A DNA stretch of 64,000 bases from Bradyrhizobiaceae bacterium (lineage in GTDB: Bacteria; Pseudomonadota; Alphaproteobacteria; Rhizobiales; Aestuariivirgaceae), in the NCBI GenBank assembly GCA_947475225.1, contig CANJMQ010000002.1:1-64000 (forward strand), given 5' to 3'. How positions within the stretch are numbered: the first letter of the stretch is position 1; every line of letters begins with the position of its first letter. Shown here in pieces: positions 1 through 7,448 of this stretch. Position numbers and translations under genes: made by a program. Below the pieces are notes generated by a model. It was not told the origin of the DNA and searched no databases. It saw only the letters and a program-made list of their open reading frames with translations.

Positions 1-17
1 GAAACGCTCGTTAAGCC

Positions 18-45
18 AGAAGGCCCCCGATATCGGGGGCCTTCT
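18..45. terminator. 28-bp perfect palindrome, probable terminator
   Basis: The sequence agaaggcccccgat/atcgggggccttct is a perfect inverted repeat with a GC-rich stem and short T/A flanks on both sides, as expected for a rho-independent terminator that could act in either direction. The gene it would serve lies to the left of the window or was displaced by the transposon debris that follows. Confidence 0.6.
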
Positions 46-57
46 TGCCTGAGCACG

Positions 58-100
58 TGCTGCACTTTTACTCCGGAAAACTGCTGCAGATTCACTCCGG
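58..100. repeat. Two 19-bp direct repeats, IS21-like end
   Basis: tgctgcacttttactccgg (58-76) and tgctgcagattcactccgg (82-100) match at 16 of 19 positions and are offset by 24 bp. Multiple short repeats of this kind near a terminus are characteristic of IS21-family ends. No IS21 transposase gene is visible, so this would be an isolated end or a scar. The repeat abuts the truncated IS3 orfA, which suggests one element inserted into or recombined with the other. Confidence 0.35.
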
Positions 101-108
101 CGTTGACA

Positions 109-339
109 GTTGTCCAGCATGGCGTCGGCCAGTAGCCGCTTCAGCTTGCCGTTCTCGTCCTCCAGGGCCTTCAGGCGCCTGGCGTCAGATACGTCCATGC
201 CTCCGAACTTGGCCTTCCAGTTATACAGGGTGGCTTCCGAGACCCCATGCTTCCGAGCCAGGTCACCCGTCTTCGCACCTGCCTCCTGCTCACGCAGGAC
301 CCCGATGATCTGCTCTTCCGTGAACCGCTTCCGCTTCAT
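109..339 (-). pseudogene. IS3-family transposase OrfA, 3'-truncated
   Basis: Reading the minus strand from the ATG at 339 gives MKRKRFTEEQIIGVLREQEA..., the helix-turn-helix OrfA of IS3-family elements (IS407/IS1400-like group), with the usual 'GVSEATLYNWKAKFGG' recognition region and a leucine-zipper-like tail ('LEDENGKLKRLLADAMLDN'). Family members normally run about ten more residues and are followed by orfB by frameshift. Here similarity stops at about 109 and no orfB follows, so the element is dead. The frame is absent from the ORF track because it has no nearby stop. Confidence 0.8.
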
Positions 340-497
340 TGTCCGTCTCCATCTTCTGGGCCGGACTCTAAATCTATCTGGAGGAAATCTTCAGTGGCAG
401 GTCATAGAGCATCCCTTGTTTAAACGGCAATCGGCAGTCTTCTTGTCTGCTCACTGTGAAAATCAGTCCTACCGACTTGTCAAGCTGGCGCGATGCT

Positions 498-1604
498 TCA
501 CTTGAAGCTGAACGCCTCTGTCCGATGCGAAGAGCATTGTTTTCGAAAGTCCTTCTCGGACACTTCAACGAGAATGAATCTGTCGTTCTCAAATACCTTT
601 GTGCTCGGTATTCCAATCAGCCATTTGTTGTAGAAGTAGGCCCGTATAAGAAGGTACCGATCGCGGTCTTCTGCCATACTCAAAGTAATCTTCGCATTGT
701 CCTTCTTGCTGAGTTGATTGATCTTGAAGGAGGTGTGCACCGGGCCCGATACATTTTCCAATACTATTGCTTCGCCTTCCTTCAGATTTCTTCGTACGGT
801 GTCGCCAACTGAAACGACAATGCTCGTACCAGCGGGGTCTTTCGATCGGCAGATGGCCAATCGTGGCCCTCCGGCTGTCTGAGGCGGAGGGTCTGCAGGG
901 GTGGGGATGACAGTTTGGTGTCGCGCTGGCTTCTGCACTGGTTGAGAGGGAGTTCCGCTTCCAGGCGAGCCCCCCTGTTCTGTGGACTTGCGCTTAGTAG
1001 TGACGCTAGGTTCTGAACCGATGGCCTCATGGAGTACCCTCACTTCAATGCCGATGTCTAGCGCATCCTTCGGTGTGAGCCACTGCATCTCATTGGGTGC
1101 TGAGTAAGTGATGTAGCTGACTGAAGAGGTTGGGAGGCCCAGCCGGGTTAAGTAGGCACCAACCAGGGCATTCCCTAAGCCGGTTTCTTCTGCTCTGCCA
1201 TCTTTTTGCACGTAGGCAGCGTGAAATCCTATGGAGGCGTCAGGAGCCATGTAGCGGCCAACACCTCCCAGCCAGGCAAGTGCACACGCAGATGCGCAAA
1301 CACCCCGACTTGGGACTACAGTCCGGAACTCTTTCAGCCTGATGGCCTCTCCGATCTTCAGGCCCGCAAGAAGGTTGCCGCCGTCACTATGCATGACGAC
1401 GACAGCGTCTTCCCATTGAAGTGCAAGACGTTGGAATGTCTTGGCGTCAATGGCATTGAGCGTTCCCTCAATGGTAATGATCCCAACGCCGTTTGGCTGT
1501 GTCTTATCGGTTATTGTCGCAGCTGAGCCGGTCGAGGAAGTAACCGCAGCAAAGGCAATTATCCCTGCAATGTAAGGCACAAAAACCCTTCCGCACACTC
1601 CCAT
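498..1604 (-). CDS. Secreted ClpP-like (COG3904-type) protein
   Basis: From the ATG at 1604 the protein is 368 aa and begins with a signal peptide (GVCGRVFVPYIAGIIAFAAVTSSTGSAA). The track start at 1799 would place about 65 residues before that signal, and an ATG at 1640 is also possible. Residues about 35-210 resemble the ClpP/crotonase-fold periplasmic proteins of COG3904: 'HSDGGNLLAGLKIGEAIR', then 'SRGVCASACALAWLGG' with the expected nucleophile serine region, then 'IGFHAAY' with a candidate histidine. A proline-rich linker leads to a C-terminal domain that I do not recognise. The function is unknown; a membrane or envelope peptidase-like role is inferred from the fold only. It stands alone, with transposon debris downstream. 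Confidence 0.7.
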   Translation of the reverse strand: MGVCGRVFVPYIAGIIAFAAVTSSTGSAATITDKTQPNGVGIITIEGTLNAIDAKTFQRLALQWEDAVVVMHSDGGNLLAGLKIGEAIRLKEFRTVVPSRGVCASACALAWLGGVGRYMAPDASIGFHAAYVQKDGRAEETGLGNALVGAYLTRLGLPTSSVSYITYSAPNEMQWLTPKDALDIGIEVRVLHEAIGSEPSVTTKRKSTEQGGSPGSGTPSQPVQKPARHQTVIPTPADPPPQTAGGPRLAICRSKDPAGTSIVVSVGDTVRRNLKEGEAIVLENVSGPVHTSFKINQLSKKDNAKITLSMAEDRDRYLLIRAYFYNKWLIGIPSTKVFENDRFILVEVSEKDFRKQCSSHRTEAFSFK

Positions 1605-2695
1605 GGGAGTTCTTATGCTCCTATTGGACGAGGCTATCATCGGTATTGTGGACGCGCAGTTTTCTGTGGCCATGCCCGGCATGGTCACCGGAGTGGGCCG
1701 TGCCGTCAAGGCGAATAGGTTTAACAGGTATGGTATGGATTTGTCGCTTGGTGCGTTGCCATGGCCTCTCGCTTGTCTATGGCCCGACGGAACAAGCACT
1801 GCACCAATTCCACTGAGGGTCTTGGTGTGTCAGTGCCTATGTCGGGGTTTGGCCACCGGAGCCTGGGTTGCGGACCCGAAAACGGAGTTATAAAAGAGGG
1901 AGGGTGTGGCTTTGTACTGATTTCGCGCGGGCGATCATGGGAAATACTGGCACGTCTTAACGGTCCCGGCTGCCCCGAGGTGCCGGTCAAAGTGTCGGTA
2001 GGTTTTCATAGACAGGCTTTAATCCGTTGATTTAAAACAATTTAAACGTAATGGTTGGGATCCCTCCTCTTCCGCCAGATAACTATTTGATATTTATCGA
2101 CAATATGTCTCTGCCGCGCGTCTCGGAAGAGGTGCGCAATTACGGGGGTTGTGAGCGTTCGTCATCACGATGCCGTCACCAGAGACGCTACGAGACCGGC
2201 TCCTGACCTGAGAGCGGCGCGATTGTCTTCATGACCGTCACAGGCCGTCAGGAAGATCGCCGGGCAACCTGCGCGAAGTGCCGACGACGATGCTGTCGCC
2301 CATGCCGCAGACTTCGCAACCTTCATCCCAGAAGCGCGCCGACACAGCCTCTGTTCCGCCGGCGCAGTCGTCACGCGCCAACAGTGTCAAGTGCCTCTCC
2401 AACACCTCGATGTCGTCGAACTGGAGTTTCTTGCGGTCACTATCGTCGGCAAGGAATGCGCCCGGCAGCATGTCAGCGTCCTGCCTCGCGTCGCGCCATT
2501 GGTCGAGTGCCTCGCAGATTTCATCAGCGAGGAGGATCCATCTCAGCGGCTCCCTCTGGCAAAGCATGTGCCCCGCCCTCGACTTCACCAGGAGGTCGCG
2601 CCACCCGCCGGTGTACGTGCTGCCGACGCCCAGCCATTGCGATTTCGACCCCGCTGTGCTTCAGTTTTTTCTCAGTTGTGCTTACCTCAGGTTTC
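1605..2695. other. Gene-poor stretch, possible decayed gene
   Basis: About 1.1 kb without a recognisable gene. From about 2230 to 2660 the minus-strand frame (track 2238-2588, 116 aa, 'REPLRWILLADEICEALDQWRDARQDADML...') reads like a soluble protein but matches no family I know and has no clear start or operon partner. The 5' part of the plus-strand 546-aa ORF is the antisense shadow of it. The rest (1605-2160) has no convincing frame. Confidence 0.4.
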
Positions 2696-3871
2696 ATGAA
2701 CGCTGTAACACCGGATTGGATGCGCAAGGGCTATAGCGTCGGTGCCATGCGCAAACTGGCGCTTGCCTCCCTGCCGCGCCCCGTCTTCGATTTTGCAGAT
2801 GGCGGCGCTGAAGATGAACGCACGCTGCGCCGCAACGAATGCGCCTTCGACGATGTCGACCTCCTCCCCCAGCCCTTGCGAGGTGCGGCAACACGCGATC
2901 TTTCCGTCACCCTGTTCGGCAAGCGGTTGAGCCTACCGGTCATTATCGGCCCCACCGGACTCGCGGGGTTGTTCTGGCCGGATGGGGAGTGCTGCGGGGC
3001 CCGCGCCGCCCAAGCTGCTGGCACGGCTTACTGCCTCAGCCACGGTTCTGTCTGCACGTTGGAAACGCTCGCAGGGACGGGAGTCACCCCGCGCTGGATG
3101 CAGGTATTCATCTATCGCGACAGGGCCTTCACCCGTGAATTGGTGGAACGTGCCGCGACAGCAAACTACGACGCGCTGGTACTGACCATCGACAACCAAG
3201 TTCTGGGCAGTCGCGAGCGCAACATCCGCAATGGCTTCACCATTCCCCCGCGGCTCGACTTCATGAGCCTCGCCGCCATGGCCACCAAGGGCCACTGGCT
3301 GTGGCGCATGCGCAACGAGTTGCGGCATATCACTTTTGGTAATTATGTAAGACCGGGTGAAACAGCCGAGATCGGCAAGCTCGCCGGACGCATGTCGTCG
3401 TTGCTCGACCCGTCGATGAGTTGGGACGACGTGGACATGGTGCGCAAGCTGTGGTCCGGTCCGTTCATCCTCAAGGGTGTTCTCAGCCCGGCAGAGGCCG
3501 ACATGGCGCGGCGGCGCGGGGTCGATGGCATCATCGTGTCGAACCACGGTGGCCGCCAGCTTGATGGCGCAGCCGCCTCCTTCGACGTGCTGCCGCATAT
3601 TGTCGATGCTGTGGCGAGCGAGATGCCGATACTCCTCGACGGTGGCGTTCGGCGCGGCGGCGACGTGGTCAAGGCGCTGGCACTCGGCGCCACTGCCTGC
3701 CTCATCGGGCGGCCGCAGCTCTGGGGACTCGCGGTGGCGGGCGAGGCTGGCGTAGCGCATGTGCTTGACATCTACCGCAGCGAGATCGACCGCGTTATGA
3801 CGCTGTGCGGCCTTACAAGCATTGCGGACATCAACCGCGATCTCTTGTTCCGCCGCAACCTGCCCGACTGA
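2696..3871 (+). CDS. FMN-dependent alpha-hydroxyacid dehydrogenase (lactate/mandelate type)
   Basis: A 391-aa protein of the FMN-dependent alpha-hydroxyacid oxidase/dehydrogenase family (LldD, MdlB, glycolate oxidase). It is a TIM barrel that oxidises an L-2-hydroxy acid to the 2-oxo acid. Visible marks are the 'SNHGGRQLDG' loop with the catalytic histidine at about residue 284, 'LDGGVRRGGDVVKALALGA' for the FMN phosphate, and 'TIDNQVLGSRERNIRNGF' in the middle. The ATG at 2696 is chosen because similarity begins there; the extra 155 residues in the track ORF come from non-coding sequence. The substrate cannot be fixed; L-lactate or mandelate are the obvious candidates. There is no operon partner. 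Confidence 0.88.
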   Translation: MNAVTPDWMRKGYSVGAMRKLALASLPRPVFDFADGGAEDERTLRRNECAFDDVDLLPQPLRGAATRDLSVTLFGKRLSLPVIIGPTGLAGLFWPDGECCGARAAQAAGTAYCLSHGSVCTLETLAGTGVTPRWMQVFIYRDRAFTRELVERAATANYDALVLTIDNQVLGSRERNIRNGFTIPPRLDFMSLAAMATKGHWLWRMRNELRHITFGNYVRPGETAEIGKLAGRMSSLLDPSMSWDDVDMVRKLWSGPFILKGVLSPAEADMARRRGVDGIIVSNHGGRQLDGAAASFDVLPHIVDAVASEMPILLDGGVRRGGDVVKALALGATACLIGRPQLWGLAVAGEAGVAHVLDIYRSEIDRVMTLCGLTSIADINRDLLFRRNLPD

Positions 3872-4069
3872 TCCCATGATCGACGGCCCGCCGCTGCTGA
3901 GGATCCGCAGCGACTTTGCCTGGCCCGATCCTGAAGATTGTCGTTCTTAATACAAGATGGGCTGTCAGTGTCACTGGTAATTGGCAGCGATCCGCCATTG
4001 GCAATGAATTCAGCTTCACGAAGTCTTTGTTTCAATCACCATGGTTGATGTGAGGCAGCCAGACCTCAG

Positions 4070-4429
4070 GTGCAAGAACGTTACCGACCATGGAAACTCA
4101 GCGGGGATCGATCGAACATCCAGCGCCGGTCCGCTCTCATGTGGTGGCTCCTGCCTTGCTTCCCGGAACCGTGGCGAGCTTCAATTCGTTTCTCTCAATG
4201 CGGATGGAGAGGGTTCTCAACAGGATTCGTCAACCTGGCGACACACCCGACGAGTGGCATTGTCGCGGTAACTCTCATCATAAACGCGTTTGGCACTGTG
4301 CTCTGGTTTATCAGTCATGCATGGGCAACATCCATTCTGTTCATGGTGTCTATCGGGTTTCCGTGCGTTTCGCTCGTTGTACTCTTCATGAACGTAGCAA
4401 TCGGGCATGCAGGATACGATCACTGCTGA
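4070..4429 (+). CDS. Possible small two-TM membrane protein
   Basis: The 119-aa frame has a poor N-terminal part, but from about residue 60 it encodes two hydrophobic segments ('IVAVTLIINAFGTVLWFI' and 'SILFMVSIGFPCVSLVVLFMNVAI') preceded by 'TGFVNLATHPTSG'. That pattern suggests a small inner-membrane protein or the remnant of one. I do not recognise the family. No clear ribosome-binding site supports the start, and neighbouring genes do not suggest a role. Confidence 0.3.
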   Translation: MQERYRPWKLSGDRSNIQRRSALMWWLLPCFPEPWRASIRFSQCGWRGFSTGFVNLATHPTSGIVAVTLIINAFGTVLWFISHAWATSILFMVSIGFPCVSLVVLFMNVAIGHAGYDHC

Positions 4430-4498
4430 GTGTGATAAGAACGAACTGACGAGACGCTCCCATACGAATTTGAATCTGCTCTCCGAGTACATCGTAAA

Positions 4499-4672
4499 GT
4501 GCTTGTCATTGAAGGTTCCATAAAATCTGGCGAGATTGCAGAAGTGCATCCAGTGGGTGAGTTTCCGCTCGAGATCGACGTTTTCTTCCCATCCCATCAG
4601 GGCTATGAAATGGAATGTCTTGCAAGATCGTGCATATTCACACTGGCGATGCTCGGTGCGCGAAGAAAATAG
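4499..4672 (+). CDS. Short unrecognised ORF (57 aa) below track limit
   Basis: The frame opens after a stop at 4436 without an ATG, with a GTG at 4499. It reads VLVIEGSIKSGEIAEVHPVG... and ends ...TLAMLGARRK at the TAG at 4670. The balanced, protein-like composition and the open frame of about 77 codons upstream suggest a coding remnant rather than chance. I cannot assign a family or confirm the start. Confidence 0.25.
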   Translation: MLVIEGSIKSGEIAEVHPVGEFPLEIDVFFPSHQGYEMECLARSCIFTLAMLGARRK

Positions 4673-4757
4673 CGAGCCGGCGATCATGCGTCGTTGACAA
4701 TCGGGCGTGGTTGTCAAAGGGTGATCCGATCCTGAGGTAGAACAAGGATCAAAAGAT

Positions 4758-5504
4758 GTGAACAGTTTTGAGTTTGCAGCGGGGAACTATAGGTACTCAT
4801 CTGGCGTGTTCCAATATTCCAGTGGAGTGGTGGCGGTGGAGGGTTATGAAATTGTGCGAGCGACCCTCCGGCGGTCCCTCCCTCTTGCGGAGGGGTTCAG
4901 CATGATAGACAAGCATCTCAAAGCGGCGGGAAGGCCAAGAACCGCTCTCTGTGCCTGTGAACTCAGATCTCCGGCGCCATTCTCCGAGGATGGCTTCAGA
5001 TCGTTCAACGAACGGTATGTCGCGGTTCTCGAGTCCTGGGGTATCTGCCGCCAAGGAGCGAATCCGGTTGCTCGAACCAACGTCTGCCCATCGATTGATC
5101 CTCCCTTGGAACCCGAGTTCTATGCATTTTCCTACACCTCTCCGACCCATCAAGGGCCACCGACTTTCGTCATCTCGGGAAGTGGCGAGGTTCCGGAGGG
5201 GAAGTCGAACTATGCCGATCACATCATTCGACCTGGCGATACCTCGATCGAGGGACTTCAAGACAAAGCAAGATTTGTTGTCGGCACAATGGAGGCACGA
5301 ATGAGGTCGCTGGGCATGACGTGGGAAGATTCAACCAGCGCACAGATCTACACCGTTTACGATATACATCATCTTCTTGCCGATCTCTTCGTCAAGCGTG
5401 GCGCCTCCCGCTTTGGCGTGACATGGCACTATACGCGCCCGCCGGTTTCAGGGCTTGATTTCGAGATGGACTGCAGGGGAATAGCGACCGAACTCCTCAT
5501 ATAA
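4758..5504 (+). CDS. RidA/YjgF-superfamily protein, two-domain length
   Basis: A 248-aa protein starting at GTG 4758, with an aagga-type Shine-Dalgarno about 10 bases upstream. Its second half carries the RidA-like stretch 'LQDKARFVVGTMEARMRSLGMTWEDSTSAQIYTVYDIH', and the first half ('LRRSLPLAEGFSMIDKHLKAAGRP', 'FCACELRSP'-like) resembles the long RidA-related proteins of Rhizobiales. RidA proteins are small trimeric enamine/imine deaminases; for this longer subgroup no activity is established to my knowledge. It stands alone between gene-poor stretches. Confidence 0.75.
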   Translation: MNSFEFAAGNYRYSSGVFQYSSGVVAVEGYEIVRATLRRSLPLAEGFSMIDKHLKAAGRPRTALCACELRSPAPFSEDGFRSFNERYVAVLESWGICRQGANPVARTNVCPSIDPPLEPEFYAFSYTSPTHQGPPTFVISGSGEVPEGKSNYADHIIRPGDTSIEGLQDKARFVVGTMEARMRSLGMTWEDSTSAQIYTVYDIHHLLADLFVKRGASRFGVTWHYTRPPVSGLDFEMDCRGIATELLI

Positions 5505-5532
5505 GCGGTCGGGCGAGGGTCACAGACGCCAT

Positions 5533-5640
5533 GTGTCCGGCGGGGTCGCTCCGGAGTCAAATTCGGTGACTTGAGGAGTGATTTCCGAATTATCGTAGCG
5601 CCCGGGAGAGGCGCCGATGAGACAGAACAGAGGGTACACG
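5533..5640 (+). repeat. Dispersed degenerate repeat, copy A
   Basis: A stretch beginning tgtccggcgg and containing 'ggtgacttgaggagtg', 'atttccgaattatcgta' and 'gacagaacagaggg'. It aligns with copy B at 6372-6480 and, in its core, with copy C on the minus strand at about 11,941-11,990. It looks like the same piece of a decayed mobile element rather than a gene. Confidence 0.5.
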
Positions 5641-5717
5641 GCCAAGCAACTTGGCCGACCGTGCCCGGTCGGATGCTGTTACAGATGTTCTCCGAGATGA
5701 ATTACGGCATCCCGGTG

Positions 5718-6203
5718 TTAATTCACCAATTCGATCATGTGGTCACACGTACCATCGGCATGGTGTACAGACGTTATTTGCCCACGTGCGCCGATGTATG
5801 TGCCTGTACCCCCTACCACTGAGCGGATCTGTGGGGTTTCATTGGACATTTCAGTCGCCGTTGCAGCGAAAACCGCTTTGCCTGAGATCAGCAGCGATGA
5901 CCCGTCACCAAAATCAATCGTAAACTGACCCACGCGGTCCTCAACGTTCTCCGTTGCTCCAGCCAAGTCAACGGTCATCAAGAAACCATCCATAATCGCC
6001 TTGACGCCATTGTCGCCAGTCAGATTGGCTTCAAAGGCGAGAATATCGCCGTCGGAATGTCCGACGGGCGGCAGGTCAATGGAATGCAATTCGGGAGCTT
6101 CCTGGTGCAATTTGATAACGGTCCGCTCCATAGCGAAAGCGCTGCCAATAGAACACGCTGCTGCCGCGAGTAGTATCATCACTTTGGTAAGGCGAGACTT
6201 CAC
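5718..6203 (-). CDS. Secreted allene oxide cyclase barrel-like protein (1)
   Basis: A 161-aa protein with an N-terminal signal peptide (MKSRLTKVMILLAAAACSIGSAFA) and a small beta-barrel body. The C-terminal part 'IRSVVGGTGTYIGARGQITSVHHADGTCDHMIEL' is the signature seen in allene-oxide-cyclase/dirigent-like barrels, where a glycine-rich turn is followed by a barrel strand. Bacterial members are secreted and of unknown function. A paralogue lies at 12,956-13,429 with the matching 'IIGGTGRFAGASGSVVSTHLDDGTWKHVFQIE'. No partner genes. Confidence 0.65.
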   Translation of the reverse strand: MKSRLTKVMILLAAAACSIGSAFAMERTVIKLHQEAPELHSIDLPPVGHSDGDILAFEANLTGDNGVKAIMDGFLMTVDLAGATENVEDRVGQFTIDFGDGSSLLISGKAVFAATATEMSNETPQIRSVVGGTGTYIGARGQITSVHHADGTCDHMIELVN

Positions 6204-6729
6204 TGGAATAGTTCCGTTGCTATGTCAGGCGGTCCATCTTGCTTGGACAGGCTGGCTGTTGATCTGCACTGAGAGAAGACAAGAATTTCAGTTCTTATGG
6301 AAGCGGTTGCCTGGGGTCAAGTGAGGAGCATCTCCTCTGTCGATACTGAGTGTGCCGTGTTGACCATGAAGTGTCCGGCGGCAGCGCTGTCGCGATAAAT
6401 TGGGTGACTTGAGGAAGGGAAGCATTCCGGCTCATCGTATCTCAACAGGTAATGCTGAGGTGAGGCAGAACCGGAGGTCCGCAACAGCGAAATTCCAGCC
6501 GTGGGCAAGTTCCGATCAGATCATGAAGAGCTTGCTGAGGGCGTCGATGAAAAGGTCAAGCCAGTCCATCAGACCCTGCTTGACAGGCCCTGGCGCTGTC
6601 TCTTGCGTGACATAGCCCCGGCAGCAGGTACCAGTCGCGTGGCCATGGCCACCGTTTGAAGCGCCCGTTACAACCGTCGTTCGGACCTCGATTCACAAGC
6701 GCAAGGCGTCATCCGGTCGTCCCCGAAAC
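6204..6729. other. Gene-free stretch with repeat copy B
   Basis: About 530 bp between the secreted barrel protein and the STAS gene. The only structure I see is the dispersed repeat at 6372-6480. All open frames here are short and without protein-like composition. Confidence 0.6.
6372..6480 (+). repeat. Dispersed degenerate repeat, copy B
   Basis: It begins tgtccggcggcagcg and contains 'ttgggtgacttgaggaagg', 'cattccggctcatcgta' and 'ggcagaaccggagg', each of which has a counterpart in copy A in the same order and spacing. The core gtgacttgagga is at 6405-6416. Probably a remnant of an insertion sequence. Confidence 0.5.
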
Positions 6730-7062
6730 TTACCAGATCTGGTGAGCCTGGGCATGGGCCGCCTCAGCGTCTTCGACCATGTTGAGATGCGAGGCCAAGT
6801 CGACGGAGATCAGCAGTTCGTTCGCCGCGTTGTCGCGAGGGCGGACAGTGGCAAACTCGACACCACGCTTGTGGAACTGCTTGATGGCTAACACCAGCAT
6901 GCGGATGCCCAACGACGATATGTAGACGAGGTCCTGCAGATCGATGATGGCCTTGTCACCCTTTTCGGTGATGGCTCCGGCCTCTGTGGCAAATCCCGTT
7001 TCGAGTTTTGCTGCGGCAGCCGAGTCGAGGCGTCCTTCGAGTTTCAGTGTGGTGGTGGCCAT
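6730..7062 (-). CDS. STAS-domain anti-sigma factor antagonist
   Basis: A 110-aa single-domain STAS protein (SpoIIAA/RsbV type). The motif 'AIIDLQDLVYISSLGIRMLV' contains the conserved serine that a partner kinase phosphorylates to switch binding to an anti-sigma factor. The start at 7062 is supported by a strong agaggag about 5 bases upstream. No RsbW-type kinase, phosphatase or sigma factor lies in the window, so it is an orphan whose partner is encoded elsewhere. Role inferred from the family: general stress or motility signalling. Confidence 0.82.
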   Translation of the reverse strand: MATTTLKLEGRLDSAAAAKLETGFATEAGAITEKGDKAIIDLQDLVYISSLGIRMLVLAIKQFHKRGVEFATVRPRDNAANELLISVDLASHLNMVEDAEAAHAQAHQIW

Positions 7063-7448
7063 GAAGACTCCTCTGATAACCGGTGGTCAGGCTACGGCCA
7101 ACTTGCACCACTTGAGCGTTGGTGGCGATATCTGAAGCGTCGGAATTTGTCCGCTTTGCGAGCAGTTTCGGGGTTTGGGTGTCCATTGGGCGCCGATACT
7201 ATCGTCGCGTGTATTTCGACGCGTTTGAATCCTGGCGGAGGACTCGAACCCTGATGATTTCGATCCCGTCATGGCAGCTTCTGGGGATGCAGGATCAATG
7301 ACGTAGTTGGAGGCCCGTAGAGACGCCCACGTGATAGGTCAGGGATTTGAGCCTGTCAGTGCAAACTCACAACACGTTTCCACCAGGCAGTTTACCTGTC
7401 GTCGGGCCGCATAACTTGGAGCGTGGGCCGCGGCGCGTTGTAAAAAGG
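7063..7448. other. Non-coding stretch upstream of STAS gene
   Basis: About 390 bp carrying the promoter side of the STAS gene and the 3' flank of the fusion protein at 7449. I see no gene, tRNA or terminator-like hairpin of note. Confidence 0.5.

Larger units (their letters stand above)
3872..4757. other. Gene-poor stretch with two doubtful small frames
   Basis: Nearly 900 bp with no firm gene. Two plus-strand frames read somewhat like protein (4070-4429 and 4499-4672, listed separately). The overlapping 166-aa minus frame (4217-4717) is rich in Cys, His and Tyr and looks like a shadow. No tRNA or strong terminator was seen. Confidence 0.5.

Noticed and set aside
2231-2695. N-terminal 155 residues of the 546-aa plus ORF
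   Set aside because: No family similarity; the dehydrogenase domain begins at ATG 2696.
4217-4717. 166-aa minus ORF
   Set aside because: Cys/His/Tyr-heavy composition and overlap with better plus-strand frames; no recognisable family.
7160-7290. Possible tRNA-like stretch (gaggactcgaaccc)
   Set aside because: The phrase looks like a reverse-complement T-arm, but no cloverleaf with acceptor and anticodon stems could be formed around it.
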